Translations under genes and position numbers: made by a program
In this document: positions 1-8,964 of the stretch, piece after piece
How the letters are laid out: each line of letters opens with the position of its first letter
How positions within the stretch are numbered: the first letter of the stretch is position 1
Notes under the pieces: model-generated
Told to the model about the DNA's origin: nothing
Databases searched by the model: none
What the model saw: only the letters and a program-made list of their open reading frames with translations
From: an uncultured Actinomycetes bacterium
Lineage (GTDB): Bacteria > Actinomycetota > CADDZG01 > WHSQ01
Length of the DNA stretch: 64,000 bases
Direction of reading: 5' to 3'
Assembly (NCBI GenBank): GCA_937863385.1
Contig: CALMBW010000027.1
Coordinates: forward strand, 62,001 to 126,000

Positions 1-587
1 CCCGTTATCGGATCTTTCGGATCGATGTGGATACCCGCGGACGCGGGCCCACCTACCTTCAGTGCCGGAAGTGCGTCGACGGCCACCGGCACGACCTGTC
101 CGCTCGTGGGCTCGAATCGGAACACGACGAGACCATGAGTCGCATCGAGCACGAAGACCCATTCGACCTCACCGTCGAAGTAGGTGGCCACCCGATATGC
201 GCCGCCCATCGGCTGATAGGTGCTGAGCGCGATCGCGCCCGGGTCTGAGATGTCGAGGACGTGAAGGCCGTCACGCGAGAACTGTTCGGTCTGGCGAGCG
301 TAGAAGAGGTAGTCGCCGCTTCTTGAGAAGGCGACATCGCCATCGAGGGACCGGGATGCACCATCGGAGTAGCTACCGATCTCCTCGCCGCTGCGCAGGT
401 CCATCAGGGTAACGATGCCCTCATCTCGCCGAAGGACGGCCGCGGTCTTGCCTCGGACCTCGACCCTTCCTAATCCACCAGCGTCGGACACCTGGATCTC
501 GCGGTAACGACCGGCCGAGGCCGGCGCGATGGATCCTGCTAAGGCTAGAACCGCCACGAACGCGGCGAACCTGCGGGTGATATGCAT
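1..587 (-). CDS. Secreted LVIVD-like repeat protein, 3' end outside window
   Basis: The reading frame opens with ATG at 587 and stays open to the left edge, giving 195 codons without a stop. The N-terminus is a clear signal peptide: basic MHITRR, a hydrophobic stretch, then an Ala-x-Ala site near residue 25. The mature part contains 'LHVLDISDPGAI', which matches the LVIVD repeat signature (V-x-DISDP) of bacterial surface beta-propeller proteins, and other short beta-rich segments. An extracellular structural or binding role is likely, but no catalytic motif is visible. It lies 64 bases downstream of the aldo/keto reductase on the same strand, with a hairpin-capable sequence between them. The Shine-Dalgarno is weak. 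The C-terminal part is missing from the window. Confidence 0.75.
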   Translation of the reverse strand, partial: MHITRRFAAFVAVLALAGSIAPASAGRYREIQVSDAGGLGRVEVRGKTAAVLRRDEGIVTLMDLRSGEEIGSYSDGASRSLDGDVAFSRSGDYLFYARQTEQFSRDGLHVLDISDPGAIALSTYQPMGGAYRVATYFDGEVEWVFVLDATHGLVVFRFEPTSGQVVPVAVDALPALKVGGPASAGIHIDPKDPIT

Positions 588-603
588 GTCCCAAGGTTCC
601 ACG

Positions 604-640
604 CCGGCCCTCTGCCCTCCTGCTGGGCCCTCAGGGCCGG
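604..640 (-). terminator. Hairpin between aldo/keto reductase and secreted protein
   Basis: CCGGCCCT (604-611) and AGGGCCGG (633-640) are perfect 8-bp arms, and a smaller GGCCC/GGGCC palindrome lies inside the right half. No T-run follows on the minus strand, so this could be a rho-independent-like terminator, a processing hairpin, or chance in GC-rich DNA. Confidence 0.3.
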
Positions 641-651
641 ACACTGCTGGT

Positions 652-1626
652 TCAGCCGGTCAGTGATGGATCGGTCTCGTAGAGACCGTCGAGCACCTCG
701 TCGATCCGCTTCAGGACCTCGTCGGTAAGCTCCAAGCCCGAAGCCCCCACGTTCTCGGTCACCTGTTCCGGCTTGGTGGCACCGATGATGGCCGCACTTA
801 CGTTGTCGTTGCGCAACACCCACGCCAGCGCGAGCATCGCCATCGAGACGCCGAGCTCGGCAGCGATCGGCTGAAGATCCTGGACCGCCTTCAAGGTCTC
901 CTCGGACATGTACTCGGTACGAACGCCCTGCCCGTAGGCCCCTCTGCTCCCCTGGGGAGGCGGCTGGCCCGGCTTGTACTTCCCGGTGAGCACCCCCATC
1001 GCCAGCGGTGACCAACAGATCTGTCCGATGCCTTCCTTGCGGCACAGAGGGATCACTTCGGCTTCGGGGACCCGCCACAACATGGAGTACTGCGGCTGAC
1101 TCGAGATGATGCGGTGCAGGCCCATCTCTGACGCGATCTTGTTCGCTTCAGCGATCTGGTCGGCCCGCCACTCACTGATCCCGATGTAAAGGGCCCGGCC
1201 GGTTCGAACGATGTGATCGAACGCCATCATCGTCTCTTCCAATGGAACCCGCTTATCGAAGCGGTGCGCCTGATAGAGATCCACGTAATCCATCTGCAGG
1301 CGTTTGAGGGAACCGTCTATCGACTCCAACATGTGCTTACGAGAGAGACCACGGTCGTTGGGGTCATCGCTCATCGACCAGAAGGTCTTGGTTGCGATCA
1401 CGAGGTGTTGCCTGTTATGGCCCTTGAGGATCTCGCCCAAGACGGACTCGGCCTTACCTCGCTCGTAGATATCCGCGGTATCGAAGAAGTTGATCCCTGC
1501 ATCCAAGGCGGCGTGCACGCAGGAACGGGCGGCGTCGTCCCCTACCTGACCACCGTGAGTCACCCAATTGCCCAAGGCGATCTCGCTGACCTTCAAACCG
1601 GATCTTCCAAGCGCTCTGTATTCCAT
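652..1626 (-). CDS. Aldo/keto reductase
   Basis: This 324-residue protein is a full-length NAD(P)H-dependent aldo/keto reductase with the usual (beta/alpha)8 length. The catalytic tetrad is visible as D49 (in FFDTADIY), Y54, K80 (ATKTFW) and H121 (YQAHRFDK). The N-terminal 'MEYRALGRSGLKVSEIALG' and the C-terminal 'AAIIGATKPEQVTENVGA' cofactor segment match the subfamily related to potassium-channel beta subunits and YghZ-type aldehyde reductases. The substrate cannot be predicted; reactive aldehydes or methylglyoxal are typical. It lies 37 bases downstream of tadC on the same strand, so it may be read through from the pilus operon, but no functional link is apparent. Confidence 0.92.
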   Translation of the reverse strand: MEYRALGRSGLKVSEIALGNWVTHGGQVGDDAARSCVHAALDAGINFFDTADIYERGKAESVLGEILKGHNRQHLVIATKTFWSMSDDPNDRGLSRKHMLESIDGSLKRLQMDYVDLYQAHRFDKRVPLEETMMAFDHIVRTGRALYIGISEWRADQIAEANKIASEMGLHRIISSQPQYSMLWRVPEAEVIPLCRKEGIGQICWSPLAMGVLTGKYKPGQPPPQGSRGAYGQGVRTEYMSEETLKAVQDLQPIAAELGVSMAMLALAWVLRNDNVSAAIIGATKPEQVTENVGASGLELTDEVLKRIDEVLDGLYETDPSLTG

Positions 1627-1663
1627 CGTTCCACCCTACCGGCGCGACGAGTTCCCGAAGGCG

Positions 1664-2554
1664 CTAGATGTTGTTCAGAAGATTCTCGACGATGCTGATG
1701 GCACCCGGACCGATGGTCACCACGAACAGCGACGGGAAGATGAAGAAGATCAAGGGGAAAAGGATCTTCACCGGGAGTTGAGCGGCTTTCTCCTTGGCTC
1801 GCTGCCGGCGCTTGAGACGAACCTGTTCTGCTTGCACCTTTAAGACATCTGCGATCGGAGCCCCAACCTGGTCGGCTTGCACCAGGGCGACGACGAAGGA
1901 CGAGAGCTCCGGCACGTCGGTACGGAAACGGAGTTCGTTCAGCGCCTCACGACGGGTTACGCCCAACTCAGACTCTCGCAGCATGCGGGTGAACTCGTCG
2001 CCGAGGGGACCGTGCAGATTCTCGGTCACGACCTCAACCGCCTGCTCGAGGCCGAGGCCCGCCTCAACGCTGATAGCGAGCAGATCGAGCGCCTCGGGGA
2101 GGTCACGCGCCAGGCGTTGTTGGCGGTCTTTCGCCCTCGAGTCGAGCCACATGTCCGGCACGAAGGAAGCAGCGAAGCCAAGGAAGAGCGCCACCACTAT
2201 GGGGGGCAGGGCGAGAGGGGGCTTGATCGCCATCCCGAAGAAGAAGAACGCGACCGCAGCCACTGCCTTGAGACCGAGGATGCGTTCCGGTGAGGTAGTG
2301 CCCTCCATCCCCGCGTACACGATCCGCATCCGGATCAGATCGATGCGACCCGCGGGGCTCAACCTCTGCACGACACGCGCTCCGGCGTTCAAGGCCGGTT
2401 CGATCGCCCGATAGATCAGGGACGCGTCGGCTGGGGCTTTTTCGGGCTCATCGATCAGATCGGCAGCAGACGAAACGACCACGCGTCTCGTCTGCGCCAG
2501 GCCAAAGACCAGAGCTCCGACCCCGGCACCGAACAGAAGCGCTCCAAGGATCAT
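1664..2554 (-). CDS. tadC: Tad pilus inner-membrane platform protein TadC
   Basis: This is a type II secretion F-domain membrane protein of 296 residues, one of the two platform proteins on which the Tad ATPase acts. Hydrophobic segments lie at the N-terminus (ILGALLFGAGVGALVFGL), in the middle and at the C-terminus (ILFPLIFFIFPSLFVVTIG). The T2SSF core is seen in 'LDLLAISVEAGLGLEQAVEVV' and 'LSSFVVALVQADQVGAPIADVL'. ATG at 2554, two bases after the tadB stop, was chosen; a longer frame back to 2638 would lie inside tadB. It is the last pilus gene in the operon. Confidence 0.92.
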   Translation of the reverse strand: MILGALLFGAGVGALVFGLAQTRRVVVSSAADLIDEPEKAPADASLIYRAIEPALNAGARVVQRLSPAGRIDLIRMRIVYAGMEGTTSPERILGLKAVAAVAFFFFGMAIKPPLALPPIVVALFLGFAASFVPDMWLDSRAKDRQQRLARDLPEALDLLAISVEAGLGLEQAVEVVTENLHGPLGDEFTRMLRESELGVTRREALNELRFRTDVPELSSFVVALVQADQVGAPIADVLKVQAEQVRLKRRQRAKEKAAQLPVKILFPLIFFIFPSLFVVTIGPGAISIVENLLNNI

Positions 2555-2556
2555 CT

Positions 2557-3507
2557 CTACACCTCGATCTTGACCATGCGAGACATCACGAAGAATCCGA
2601 TAGCCAGCATGACCCCCGCGACGGCCATCATCACCCACCCGTAGATCGTTGTGAAAAGTGGGTTGAGGTAATCCGGGTTCATCACGAGGATCATCCCTGC
2701 GAGAGCGAAGGGAAGCGCTCCGAGCACCACCGCCGAGAGACGTCCCTCGGCCGACAGGGCTTTTACCTCCCGGCGCACCTCCTCGCGTCCTCGCATGAAC
2801 TCCGCGACCGTGTGCAAGATGTCCGCTAGGCGCCCACCGGTGCGCTGCTGGACGACTATCGCCTGAACGGTCCAGTCGAGGTCACGCGATCCCATCCGCT
2901 CGGCCATCACTTTCAGTGCATCGACCAGCGGCAGCCCCAGCCGCGTGGCGTTGAGCACCCGGGAGAACTCTCCGGCGGCGGGTTCATCCGCCTCGGCGAC
3001 CACCATCTCGAGTGCTTGCGCCATCGAAGACCCAGACTGAAGCGAGGCCGCTACGAGATCCAGGACGTCGGGGAACTGCGCTTCGAAATCACTGCGTCGC
3101 TTGTTTACAGATCTGTTCACGTATGTGATCGGAGCGACAAGACCGACCCCACCCAAGAGGATGGCGAGGGGCAGGCTCTGGGCCAACATGCCGACCAGAA
3201 AACCAGCAGTTGCGATCGCACCTGTTATCGCGACGAACTCGCCTGGGCGCACGGAGTAATCGCTGCGCTCGATCTTCGCAACCAAACGAGCAGACAGACC
3301 GGTTCGGTCCAATGCGAGCTCGGCGACCGCCCCGGCTCGAGCAAGCAATTGAGATACTTCGTGCGCAGACATGTCCTTGGAGCCCTCTTCGTAGGTGATC
3401 TCGAGGACATCGCGCAGGTTGTGGACGTTCTGTGCATGGCGCGCCCGGGAACCGTGCCAAACGAGGAACAGCCCCCCGGCTAGCAGCAGAGCGGCCAGTA
3501 CGATCAC
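2557..3507 (-). CDS. tadB: Tad pilus inner-membrane platform protein TadB
   Basis: This 316-residue protein carries an N-terminal membrane helix ([18 protein letters not shown]), a central pair of hydrophobic segments, the T2SSF domain ('DVLDLVAASLQSGSSMAQALEMV', 'VQAIVVQQRTGGRLADIL') and a C-terminal pair of membrane helices. TadB and TadC together form the cytoplasmic-membrane platform for pilin extrusion. Its start overlaps the end of the ATPase gene by 4 bases, and tadC follows after 2 bases, so the three genes are translationally coupled. Confidence 0.92.
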   Translation of the reverse strand: MIVLAALLLAGGLFLVWHGSRARHAQNVHNLRDVLEITYEEGSKDMSAHEVSQLLARAGAVAELALDRTGLSARLVAKIERSDYSVRPGEFVAITGAIATAGFLVGMLAQSLPLAILLGGVGLVAPITYVNRSVNKRRSDFEAQFPDVLDLVAASLQSGSSMAQALEMVVAEADEPAAGEFSRVLNATRLGLPLVDALKVMAERMGSRDLDWTVQAIVVQQRTGGRLADILHTVAEFMRGREEVRREVKALSAEGRLSAVVLGALPFALAGMILVMNPDYLNPLFTTIYGWVMMAVAGVMLAIGFFVMSRMVKIEV

Positions 3508-5156
3508 GTGCCGCGCCTCTTCCGCGCCGGGGTCTCAGGAGCAGAACGCGACGCCCGGAACAATCCCGGAGGAACATCGATGCCTCGTTCCTTCAGCTTC
3601 TCACTCGAACGAGGCCGGAGACCCGTCGCAACGAGCGGGCCGATGCCAGCTCTCTTGAACACCTCTTGCAGAGTGATCGTGTCACCTTCCTGTCCCTGCA
3701 CTTCGGTGATCGCCGAAACGACACGTTTGCCGTCGTTACGGCGTTCCAACTGGATCACCAGGTCAAGTGCGGCTGCGATCTGCTCTCGGATAGCTCGGAG
3801 CGGCAGATCGAGTCCGCTGAACAGAACCATCGTCTCTACACGCGACAGCGCGTCGCGGGGCGTGTTGGCGTGGACCGTAGTCAGTGATCCCTCGTGACCG
3901 GTATTCATAGCCTGAAGCATGTCGAGGGCTTCAGCACCTCTGACCTCACCGATGACTATGCGATCGGGTCGCATGCGCAACGCGTTCTTGACGAGATCGC
4001 GGATCGAGACCTCGCCGGCACCCTCGATGTTCGGGGGCCGCGCCTCGAGCCGAACGATGTGAGGCTGGCTGAGACGTAGCTCGGCTGCATCTTCGATCGT
4101 TATCACCCGCTCGTGACCCGGGATGAAGTTGGACAGGACGTTGAGCATGGTCGTCTTGCCGGTTCCGGTCCCTCCTGAGATCATCACGTTCAGCTTCCCC
4201 TGGACGGCCGCGTCGAGAAATTCAGCCGCTTCCGAAGACAGGCTATCGATAGCGATCAGATCCTGAGCGGTGTACATGTTCTCGGGGAAACGGCGGATCG
4301 TGAGCACGGGCTCCCCCACCACCAACGGAGGGATGATCGCGTTCACACGGCTGCCGTCTCCGAGGCGGCCGTCCGCCATCGGTGAGGACTCATCTACCCG
4401 GCGCCCTGCGATCGCGAGCATCCGGTCGATGACCTGGCGATACGAACCCACCGAAGAGAACGCGATATCGCTTCGCTCGATGACGCCGGACCGCTCGACC
4501 CAGATCTCGTCGTGTGAGTTACACATGATCTCGGTCACCGTGGTGTCGTCGATCAGGGCCTCGAGAGGCCCCCACCCGACCATGTCTGCGATCAGCTCAT
4601 CGAAGAACGCGCTCTTATCGCTGGGACTAACCCCGACGGAAGAGGTCTTGACCGCCTCTGTCAGATGGCGCTCCAGCAACACGCGGAGGTCACTCTCATC
4701 GATGGCACCAGAGACAAGGCGCGGCCCGAGCTCCTTCACTGCAGCCGAACGAACAGCGGTCTTGAGCTGCTCCAAGCCCGCCCGCTTCTTCGATCGTCCG
4801 TAGTCGGGTGCCGTCGAGATCTTCTCTCCGAGATCCGGCACGATCGCAGGCTCGGAAACAGGAGGACGATCGGCAGACGGGGTCGCCGAGGAGGTGGTGC
4901 TTTCAACAGCATCGGCACCTGACGATCCGGCATCCTTCACACCGACGCCGTCACCGGCCACCTTCGTCTCGGTCTCGGTCGAGGCGTCTTGTGCTTCTTC
5001 AACGTCTTCTTCCCTGCGGCTCGATCTCCGGCGGCGCTCTCGGCCCACCGGCATGTCTGCCTCACGCCGTTCATCTCCGCTTCTGCGTTCCCGACCTGGA
5101 GATTGTTTCTCCTCGGCCTCCTGCGACAGTTGCGCTAGCCTTTCAGACAGCCTCAT
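3504..5156 (-). CDS. cpaF: Tad pilus assembly ATPase CpaF/TadA
   Basis: This 550-residue type II/IV secretion ATPase powers pilus assembly. Walker A is 'GGTGTGKTT', Walker B lies around '[17 protein letters not shown]', and the His box is '[14 protein letters not shown]', as in the CpaF family. The N-terminal 140 or so residues are unusual: highly charged and low-complexity, with many Arg/Glu runs followed by a Ser/Thr/Ala/Asp-rich linker, before the conserved core starts near '[18 protein letters not shown]'. Such extensions occur in actinobacterial CpaF but vary strongly. The gene overlaps cpaE upstream by 14 bases and tadB downstream by 4. Confidence 0.95.
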   Translation of the reverse strand: MRLSERLAQLSQEAEEKQSPGRERRSGDERREADMPVGRERRRRSSRREEDVEEAQDASTETETKVAGDGVGVKDAGSSGADAVESTTSSATPSADRPPVSEPAIVPDLGEKISTAPDYGRSKKRAGLEQLKTAVRSAAVKELGPRLVSGAIDESDLRVLLERHLTEAVKTSSVGVSPSDKSAFFDELIADMVGWGPLEALIDDTTVTEIMCNSHDEIWVERSGVIERSDIAFSSVGSYRQVIDRMLAIAGRRVDESSPMADGRLGDGSRVNAIIPPLVVGEPVLTIRRFPENMYTAQDLIAIDSLSSEAAEFLDAAVQGKLNVMISGGTGTGKTTMLNVLSNFIPGHERVITIEDAAELRLSQPHIVRLEARPPNIEGAGEVSIRDLVKNALRMRPDRIVIGEVRGAEALDMLQAMNTGHEGSLTTVHANTPRDALSRVETMVLFSGLDLPLRAIREQIAAALDLVIQLERRNDGKRVVSAITEVQGQEGDTITLQEVFKRAGIGPLVATGLRPRSSEKLKERGIDVPPGLFRASRSAPETPARKRRGT

Positions 5157-6003
5157 CTCGGGTCCCTTCCTTGCGTGAACTCTTCAGTAACCGCGAGAGG
5201 AAACTCGATGACTCCCCGATGTTGTCGGGCTGCATCTCGGGTGGAAGTAGCGACCGTGCGGCCTTCTCGAGTTCTTGCGACACCTTGCTGTTGGGTTCGA
5301 CCTCGGGGACAACGGTGCCAACGTTCATAGCGCGCGACACAGCCTTGGACAATGGGATCAGTGCGACGAAACGATCGTCGAAGGTCTCCTGTACCTCCTT
5401 GACGTCGAGGCCGAGGTCATCGTCGACCTTATTGAGGATGAGTCTCTGCATGTCGTCACCGATCTTGATGCGACGCAGGGTCTCCGAAAAAGTCTTGAGG
5501 TTCTTCAAGCTTGGAACATCAAGGGTTGCCATGACTGCAGCCCTGTCACTTTGGTCGAGAGAAGTAAGGACGATCTCGGTAAGAGCCGGCGGGGTATCAA
5601 CGACAACCAGGTCGTACTTCTTGCGCACCACTTCGAGCACATGGGTGCAATCCCCCGCCCCCACGTAATCAGCCAAAGCCGGATCACGCGGAGCAGTCAA
5701 CACATCGAAACCGAATGGGTGGTGTACGACGAGTTCTTCGAAGTGCTCCTCGAAAGCTTCGGCGGGCAGAGGCTGGCCATGCGTGCCATAGAGCCCGTCG
5801 TACAGCGAGTACTGCGGACGCAGCTGCAACGCGATGGCGATCTCACCGAACTGCAGATCCAGGTCAACTATCAGGGTCCGATGTCCAGCTCTGCCGACGA
5901 TGTCGGCAAGGCTGGTAGCGAAGAACGTCTTTCCACAACCGCCTGAAGCGGAGCAGACGGTTATGACGTAGGCGTCCTGTCTGCCAGACGACTCCTCGGT
6001 CAC
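5143..6003 (-). CDS. cpaE: Pilus localisation ATPase CpaE/TadZ-like
   Basis: This 286-residue MinD/ParA-like protein carries the deviant Walker A 'SASGGCGKTFFATSLA', a switch region 'VDLDLQFGEIAIALQL', and 'YDLVVVDTPP'. In the Tad system CpaE/TadZ positions the pilus machinery. The N-terminal receiver-like domain of longer CpaE proteins is absent, because the P-loop starts near residue 19. The start is GTG at 6003, overlapping the cpaB stop (GTGA). It sits between cpaB and cpaF, its normal place in actinobacterial Tad loci. Confidence 0.9.
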   Translation of the reverse strand: MTEESSGRQDAYVITVCSASGGCGKTFFATSLADIVGRAGHRTLIVDLDLQFGEIAIALQLRPQYSLYDGLYGTHGQPLPAEAFEEHFEELVVHHPFGFDVLTAPRDPALADYVGAGDCTHVLEVVRKKYDLVVVDTPPALTEIVLTSLDQSDRAAVMATLDVPSLKNLKTFSETLRRIKIGDDMQRLILNKVDDDLGLDVKEVQETFDDRFVALIPLSKAVSRAMNVGTVVPEVEPNSKVSQELEKAARSLLPPEMQPDNIGESSSFLSRLLKSSRKEGTRDEAV

Positions 6004-6737
6004 CGGTCACCCCTGCTCTTGACTACGTCGTCGGGGTTGACGCCGGTCGTGGTCGAGTGCTCCTCGCCCTCGCCGATCAGTCCCAGGTGCACGAAACCGA
6101 GTGTTGCTGCGTTAACGAGACTTTCGCCTTCGCGCGGGAGGACCTCGAGGACCACCATCGATTGATCGGCCGGTAGACCTGCGTCAATGGCCCCGGCGTC
6201 GGTTACTTCGCCGGCGGGAGCGAGGTTCACCGATAGAACCCGCACCCCCGACAGGATCAGCTTCGAGCGGTTGCTGGCGATAGGCGCGTCTTGGATCCGC
6301 TCGTAGGTCGCGTAGACATCCACGAAGTCGCCCGCTGATAGATAGCGCGCAACACCTGCTGCGAGGTTCACCTGAATGGAGATCGCGACGTGTCCTTGCT
6401 CGGGGCGAAGGGTGGTGCCGGCGGCTTCGGTGGCGAACATCCCAGATGTGAGCTGCGTTCCTGCTGGAACCGCCGATGCCAGTACCGAACCAGCGACCTC
6501 GGACACATCAGAGATCGCGCCCTCCGCAACGTAGGCATCTGCGATCTGCTCGGTGCGAACGGCTAGTTCGGTCGCCGGGGTCCCCTGCTCAAGATCGGCA
6601 TCGGCAACGAGCACATCGACCAACGCGCGGCCCTGGGCGATCTTCTCATCCACGTTTCGCCCATAGGACAGGACGAGCAAGGCCCCGATGAGGGCGGCAA
6701 CCGCACCCGCGACGATCGTGAGGTTCATCTTTCGCAA
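6000..6737 (-). CDS. cpaB: Flp pilus assembly protein CpaB/RcpC
   Basis: This 245-residue protein has an N-terminal membrane anchor (LTIVAGAVAALIGALLVLSYG) followed by a SAF domain ('VLVADADLEQGTPATELAVRTEQIADAYVAE' region) and a conserved 'ISIQVNLAAGVARYLSAGDFVDVYATY' segment, as in CpaB/RcpC. In diderm bacteria this protein works with the secretin; here no secretin gene is present, so it probably acts in the cell envelope of a monoderm. TTG at 6737 was preferred because GAGGAG lies 7 bases upstream; the in-frame ATG at 6728 is too far from it. Confidence 0.9.
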   Translation of the reverse strand: MRKMNLTIVAGAVAALIGALLVLSYGRNVDEKIAQGRALVDVLVADADLEQGTPATELAVRTEQIADAYVAEGAISDVSEVAGSVLASAVPAGTQLTSGMFATEAAGTTLRPEQGHVAISIQVNLAAGVARYLSAGDFVDVYATYERIQDAPIASNRSKLILSGVRVLSVNLAPAGEVTDAGAIDAGLPADQSMVVLEVLPREGESLVNAATLGFVHLGLIGEGEEHSTTTGVNPDDVVKSRGDR

Positions 6738-6741
6738 TGGC

Positions 6742-7188
6742 TCACTCCTCTACCCCGACACTCGTGGCGGATAGCGTCACACCTTGAGGGCCTCCGAACA
6801 ATGCCCCTAGGAGACCAAGATCCACCGTGTCCGAAACGGTCACTGTGATCAGATCACCGGGAGCCGCCGTGGAGGGGTCGGGTGTCACCGTCACCGAGAA
6901 GGATGCAGGAACCGGGGAGGACCCGAACCGGACGCATTCCGCCTCTCTTTGAACCTGCGCTGCGGAAGGTCGCCTGTCGTTCGCCATCGGGTTCCCATCG
7001 CAATCGAGACGCTTACGGTCCGGAGTGGCCGAGGCGAATCGAGCAGCCGATCCCGCCGCTCGCCCCAAAGACACCTGTTCTTGGATAGCGAAGATCAGCG
7101 GCCCAGCCGCTGCCATAAGGGCCACGAGGAGAAAGACGAAGATGGCCATCTCGACCGCTGCAGCACCATTCTCTCCGCGCCGCTTCAT
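6742..7188 (-). CDS. TadE-like pseudopilin
   Basis: This is a 148-residue TadE-family protein. After a short basic start (MKRRGENG) comes the class III-type prepilin motif G/AAAVEMA and a hydrophobic helix (IFVFLLVALMAAAGPLIFAI), then an extracytoplasmic beta-rich domain that includes one cysteine pair (C60-region 'DCDGN' and 'AECVRFG'). Such minor pseudopilins are needed for Flp pilus assembly. It overlaps the upstream tadE gene by 4 bases (ATGA). Confidence 0.85.
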   Translation of the reverse strand: MKRRGENGAAAVEMAIFVFLLVALMAAAGPLIFAIQEQVSLGRAAGSAARFASATPDRKRLDCDGNPMANDRRPSAAQVQREAECVRFGSSPVPASFSVTVTPDPSTAAPGDLITVTVSDTVDLGLLGALFGGPQGVTLSATSVGVEE

Positions 7189-7634
7189 TCGCGCCTCACC
7201 GCCACACTCTTTGAAACGTCATTGAAATCGACGCCGTTGGGCGGAGTGTCAAAGAAGACCGCGCTGATGGCTCGGACGGCAGAGCCCGTCACATCGAGCA
7301 AGCCGAGGTCTTGGAAAGTCACCGTGACGGTCACGCGCGATCCCGGTCCATCCCCCACGCTGGTCAAAGAAACATCCGCTGCTGGGAGCCACCCCGGGTT
7401 GTGGGTCGCGTCAAGGAACGCCTCTACCTCAGCCTCAGTAGGGAAATCGTCGGCGTTGCTCTCCCGCATCGAGGCGAAACGGGCTCCTTCTCGGGCGATC
7501 TCGTTCGTTGCGACCGCGATCAGCGCACGGAATCCGAAGTACATGAGGGTAAAGATGAACAGCAGAGCCAGTGGGAACACGATGGCGAACTCCACTGCCG
7601 CCGCTCCACGTTCGTCATTCCTCCAGGGCTTCAT
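7185..7634 (-). CDS. TadE-like pseudopilin
   Basis: This is a second TadE-family protein, 149 residues long, starting MKPWRNDERGAAAVEFA with the processing motif G/AAAVEFA and the hydrophobic helix 'IVFPLALLFIFTLMYFGF'. ATG at 7634 overlaps the tadG stop by 4 bases; an upstream in-frame extension would run inside tadG and is unlikely. The mature domain contains 'IAREGARFASMRES', a common TadE feature. It probably pairs with the following TadE protein as a minor pilus component. Confidence 0.87.
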   Translation of the reverse strand: MKPWRNDERGAAAVEFAIVFPLALLFIFTLMYFGFRALIAVATNEIAREGARFASMRESNADDFPTEAEVEAFLDATHNPGWLPAADVSLTSVGDGPGSRVTVTVTFQDLGLLDVTGSAVRAISAVFFDTPPNGVDFNDVSKSVAVRRE

Positions 7635-8875
7635 GGGTTGGGCACCAGCGTGGCCCGCATCGATCCGTGCGCAGCCTCGCATGAGGAGAGATCGAATTCC
7701 AACGGGTTGGTTCCGTTCACGCACAGAGGAACGAAATCTAGAAATGGGATGCGAAGAGTATCGAGGAGAACATCGAGAAGACCGGTGACCGAGGGGTCCG
7801 AAGAAGGTGAAGGAAGCGGCGAGATGCTGGGACACGGCAAGTCCGGCAACGGCGTGCACGGCTCTGGGCTAGGCAGTGGCGTGGCCACCGGGGCCGGCAC
7901 CGCCGGCGGTTCCGGAGCTTCGTCGTAGGCATAACCGAGGACCGCAGCACCTTGGGACATCGCTTCGTCGAGGACCTCGGTCTGGGTCGGCGCGTCACCG
8001 GCACCGGGGTTGTACAGGTCTCTCACGTCCTCGCCCAATCGGTCCAAGAGCCCCGTGCATCCAAGATCCGAGTAAACGGGACCCAGGACCGGATCCGAGG
8101 CGATGGTGTCCTCCAAGGCCTCCAAGGCAGCCACCACTTCGCTCTCGCTCGGGAGTGCCTCGTTCGTGTCGACGATGTAGGTACCGGTTTCGGAGTCGTA
8201 GATGACCGGGAACAACGCGAGGTTCTTGATCCGGCGACGAGCGGTTGCGGTGGACGTTTCCGTGTCAGGCAGGTCCCCAGGGGCCGCTCCTTCGAATTGG
8301 ATCTCGTTGCCGGACTGACCTATCGGCCGCGTCAGAGTGACGGTTACTCCCGGCTTGGTGAGGATAGGAAGGGTTCCCCGGACGAGGTCGAACAATCCGT
8401 CGATGCGTCGTTCCACGCTCGTGACGACTGATGAGTACGTCGAGTTCACGACGTTCCACCCAGGCAGGGATGTGATCTCGTCTGGGATATCGATCTCGGC
8501 GTTGGCTTGTATCGATGCGATGCAAGACTCCAATCCTCCCAGCACCGAGGGGTCCGGGAGATAGTCGGCATCACAGGTTGGGGTACCCCCATAGTCACCG
8601 CCCATGGCGTTGTCCGCGCCTAGCGCAGCGAGTGCCTGATCGCACGCAACGTCAAGGGCACTGCCGGGGTTCGGCGCCACCGGTAGGTCGCTCAAGGGGA
8701 TGACACGGGCACCCGCCAGCGCGCCGACGTCGGCCGAACGCTGCATCTCGCTGACCGTCGAGTGACGGACCATGCTCGAGACCGCACCCGCGATCATCGG
8801 GATGACCAGCAGAGTGAGGACGATAGCCATGAGGATGGCGATCGCCCCACTCTCGTCATTGCGAGGACGTTTCAT
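7631..8875 (-). CDS. TadG-like pilus assembly protein
   Basis: This 414-residue protein begins MKRPRNDESG/AIAILMA, a prepilin-like processing site followed by a long membrane helix (VLTLLVIPMIAGAVSSMV) typical of the Flp pilus-assembly TadG N-terminal domain. The large exported part ('QRSADVGALAGARVIP') is poorly conserved and ends with a Pro/Ser-rich stretch ('PPAVPAPVATPLPSPEP') and four or more cysteines. ATG at 8875 is the chosen start; TTG at 8878 is also possible. It follows flp with a terminator-like hairpin between them. Confidence 0.82.
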   Translation of the reverse strand: MKRPRNDESGAIAILMAIVLTLLVIPMIAGAVSSMVRHSTVSEMQRSADVGALAGARVIPLSDLPVAPNPGSALDVACDQALAALGADNAMGGDYGGTPTCDADYLPDPSVLGGLESCIASIQANAEIDIPDEITSLPGWNVVNSTYSSVVTSVERRIDGLFDLVRGTLPILTKPGVTVTLTRPIGQSGNEIQFEGAAPGDLPDTETSTATARRRIKNLALFPVIYDSETGTYIVDTNEALPSESEVVAALEALEDTIASDPVLGPVYSDLGCTGLLDRLGEDVRDLYNPGAGDAPTQTEVLDEAMSQGAAVLGYAYDEAPEPPAVPAPVATPLPSPEPCTPLPDLPCPSISPLPSPSSDPSVTGLLDVLLDTLRIPFLDFVPLCVNGTNPLEFDLSSCEAAHGSMRATLVPNP

Positions 8876-8906
8876 CAACTCGATTGTCCACCTCTACATA
8901 GAGAAA

Positions 8907-8931
8907 GGCTGCGACCCATGGGGCCGCAGCC
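8907..8931 (-). terminator. Attenuator-like terminator after flp
   Basis: On the minus strand GGCTGCG (8931-8925) pairs with CGCAGCC (8913-8907) around an 11-base loop and is followed by TTTCTCT. This is a credible rho-independent terminator between flp and tadG. Partial read-through would make pilin in excess over assembly proteins. Confidence 0.65.
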
Positions 8932-8964
8932 TTAACCCTCTAAACCCTGACTGGTTGAGGCGAC

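Noticed and set aside
28-248. Small plus-strand frame at the left edge
   Set aside because: Antisense to the partial secreted protein, which has a signal peptide and LVIVD motif.
545-1078. A 177-codon frame inside the aldo/keto reductase
   Set aside because: It shares the strand but not the frame of the reductase and has no domain; it is a shadow.
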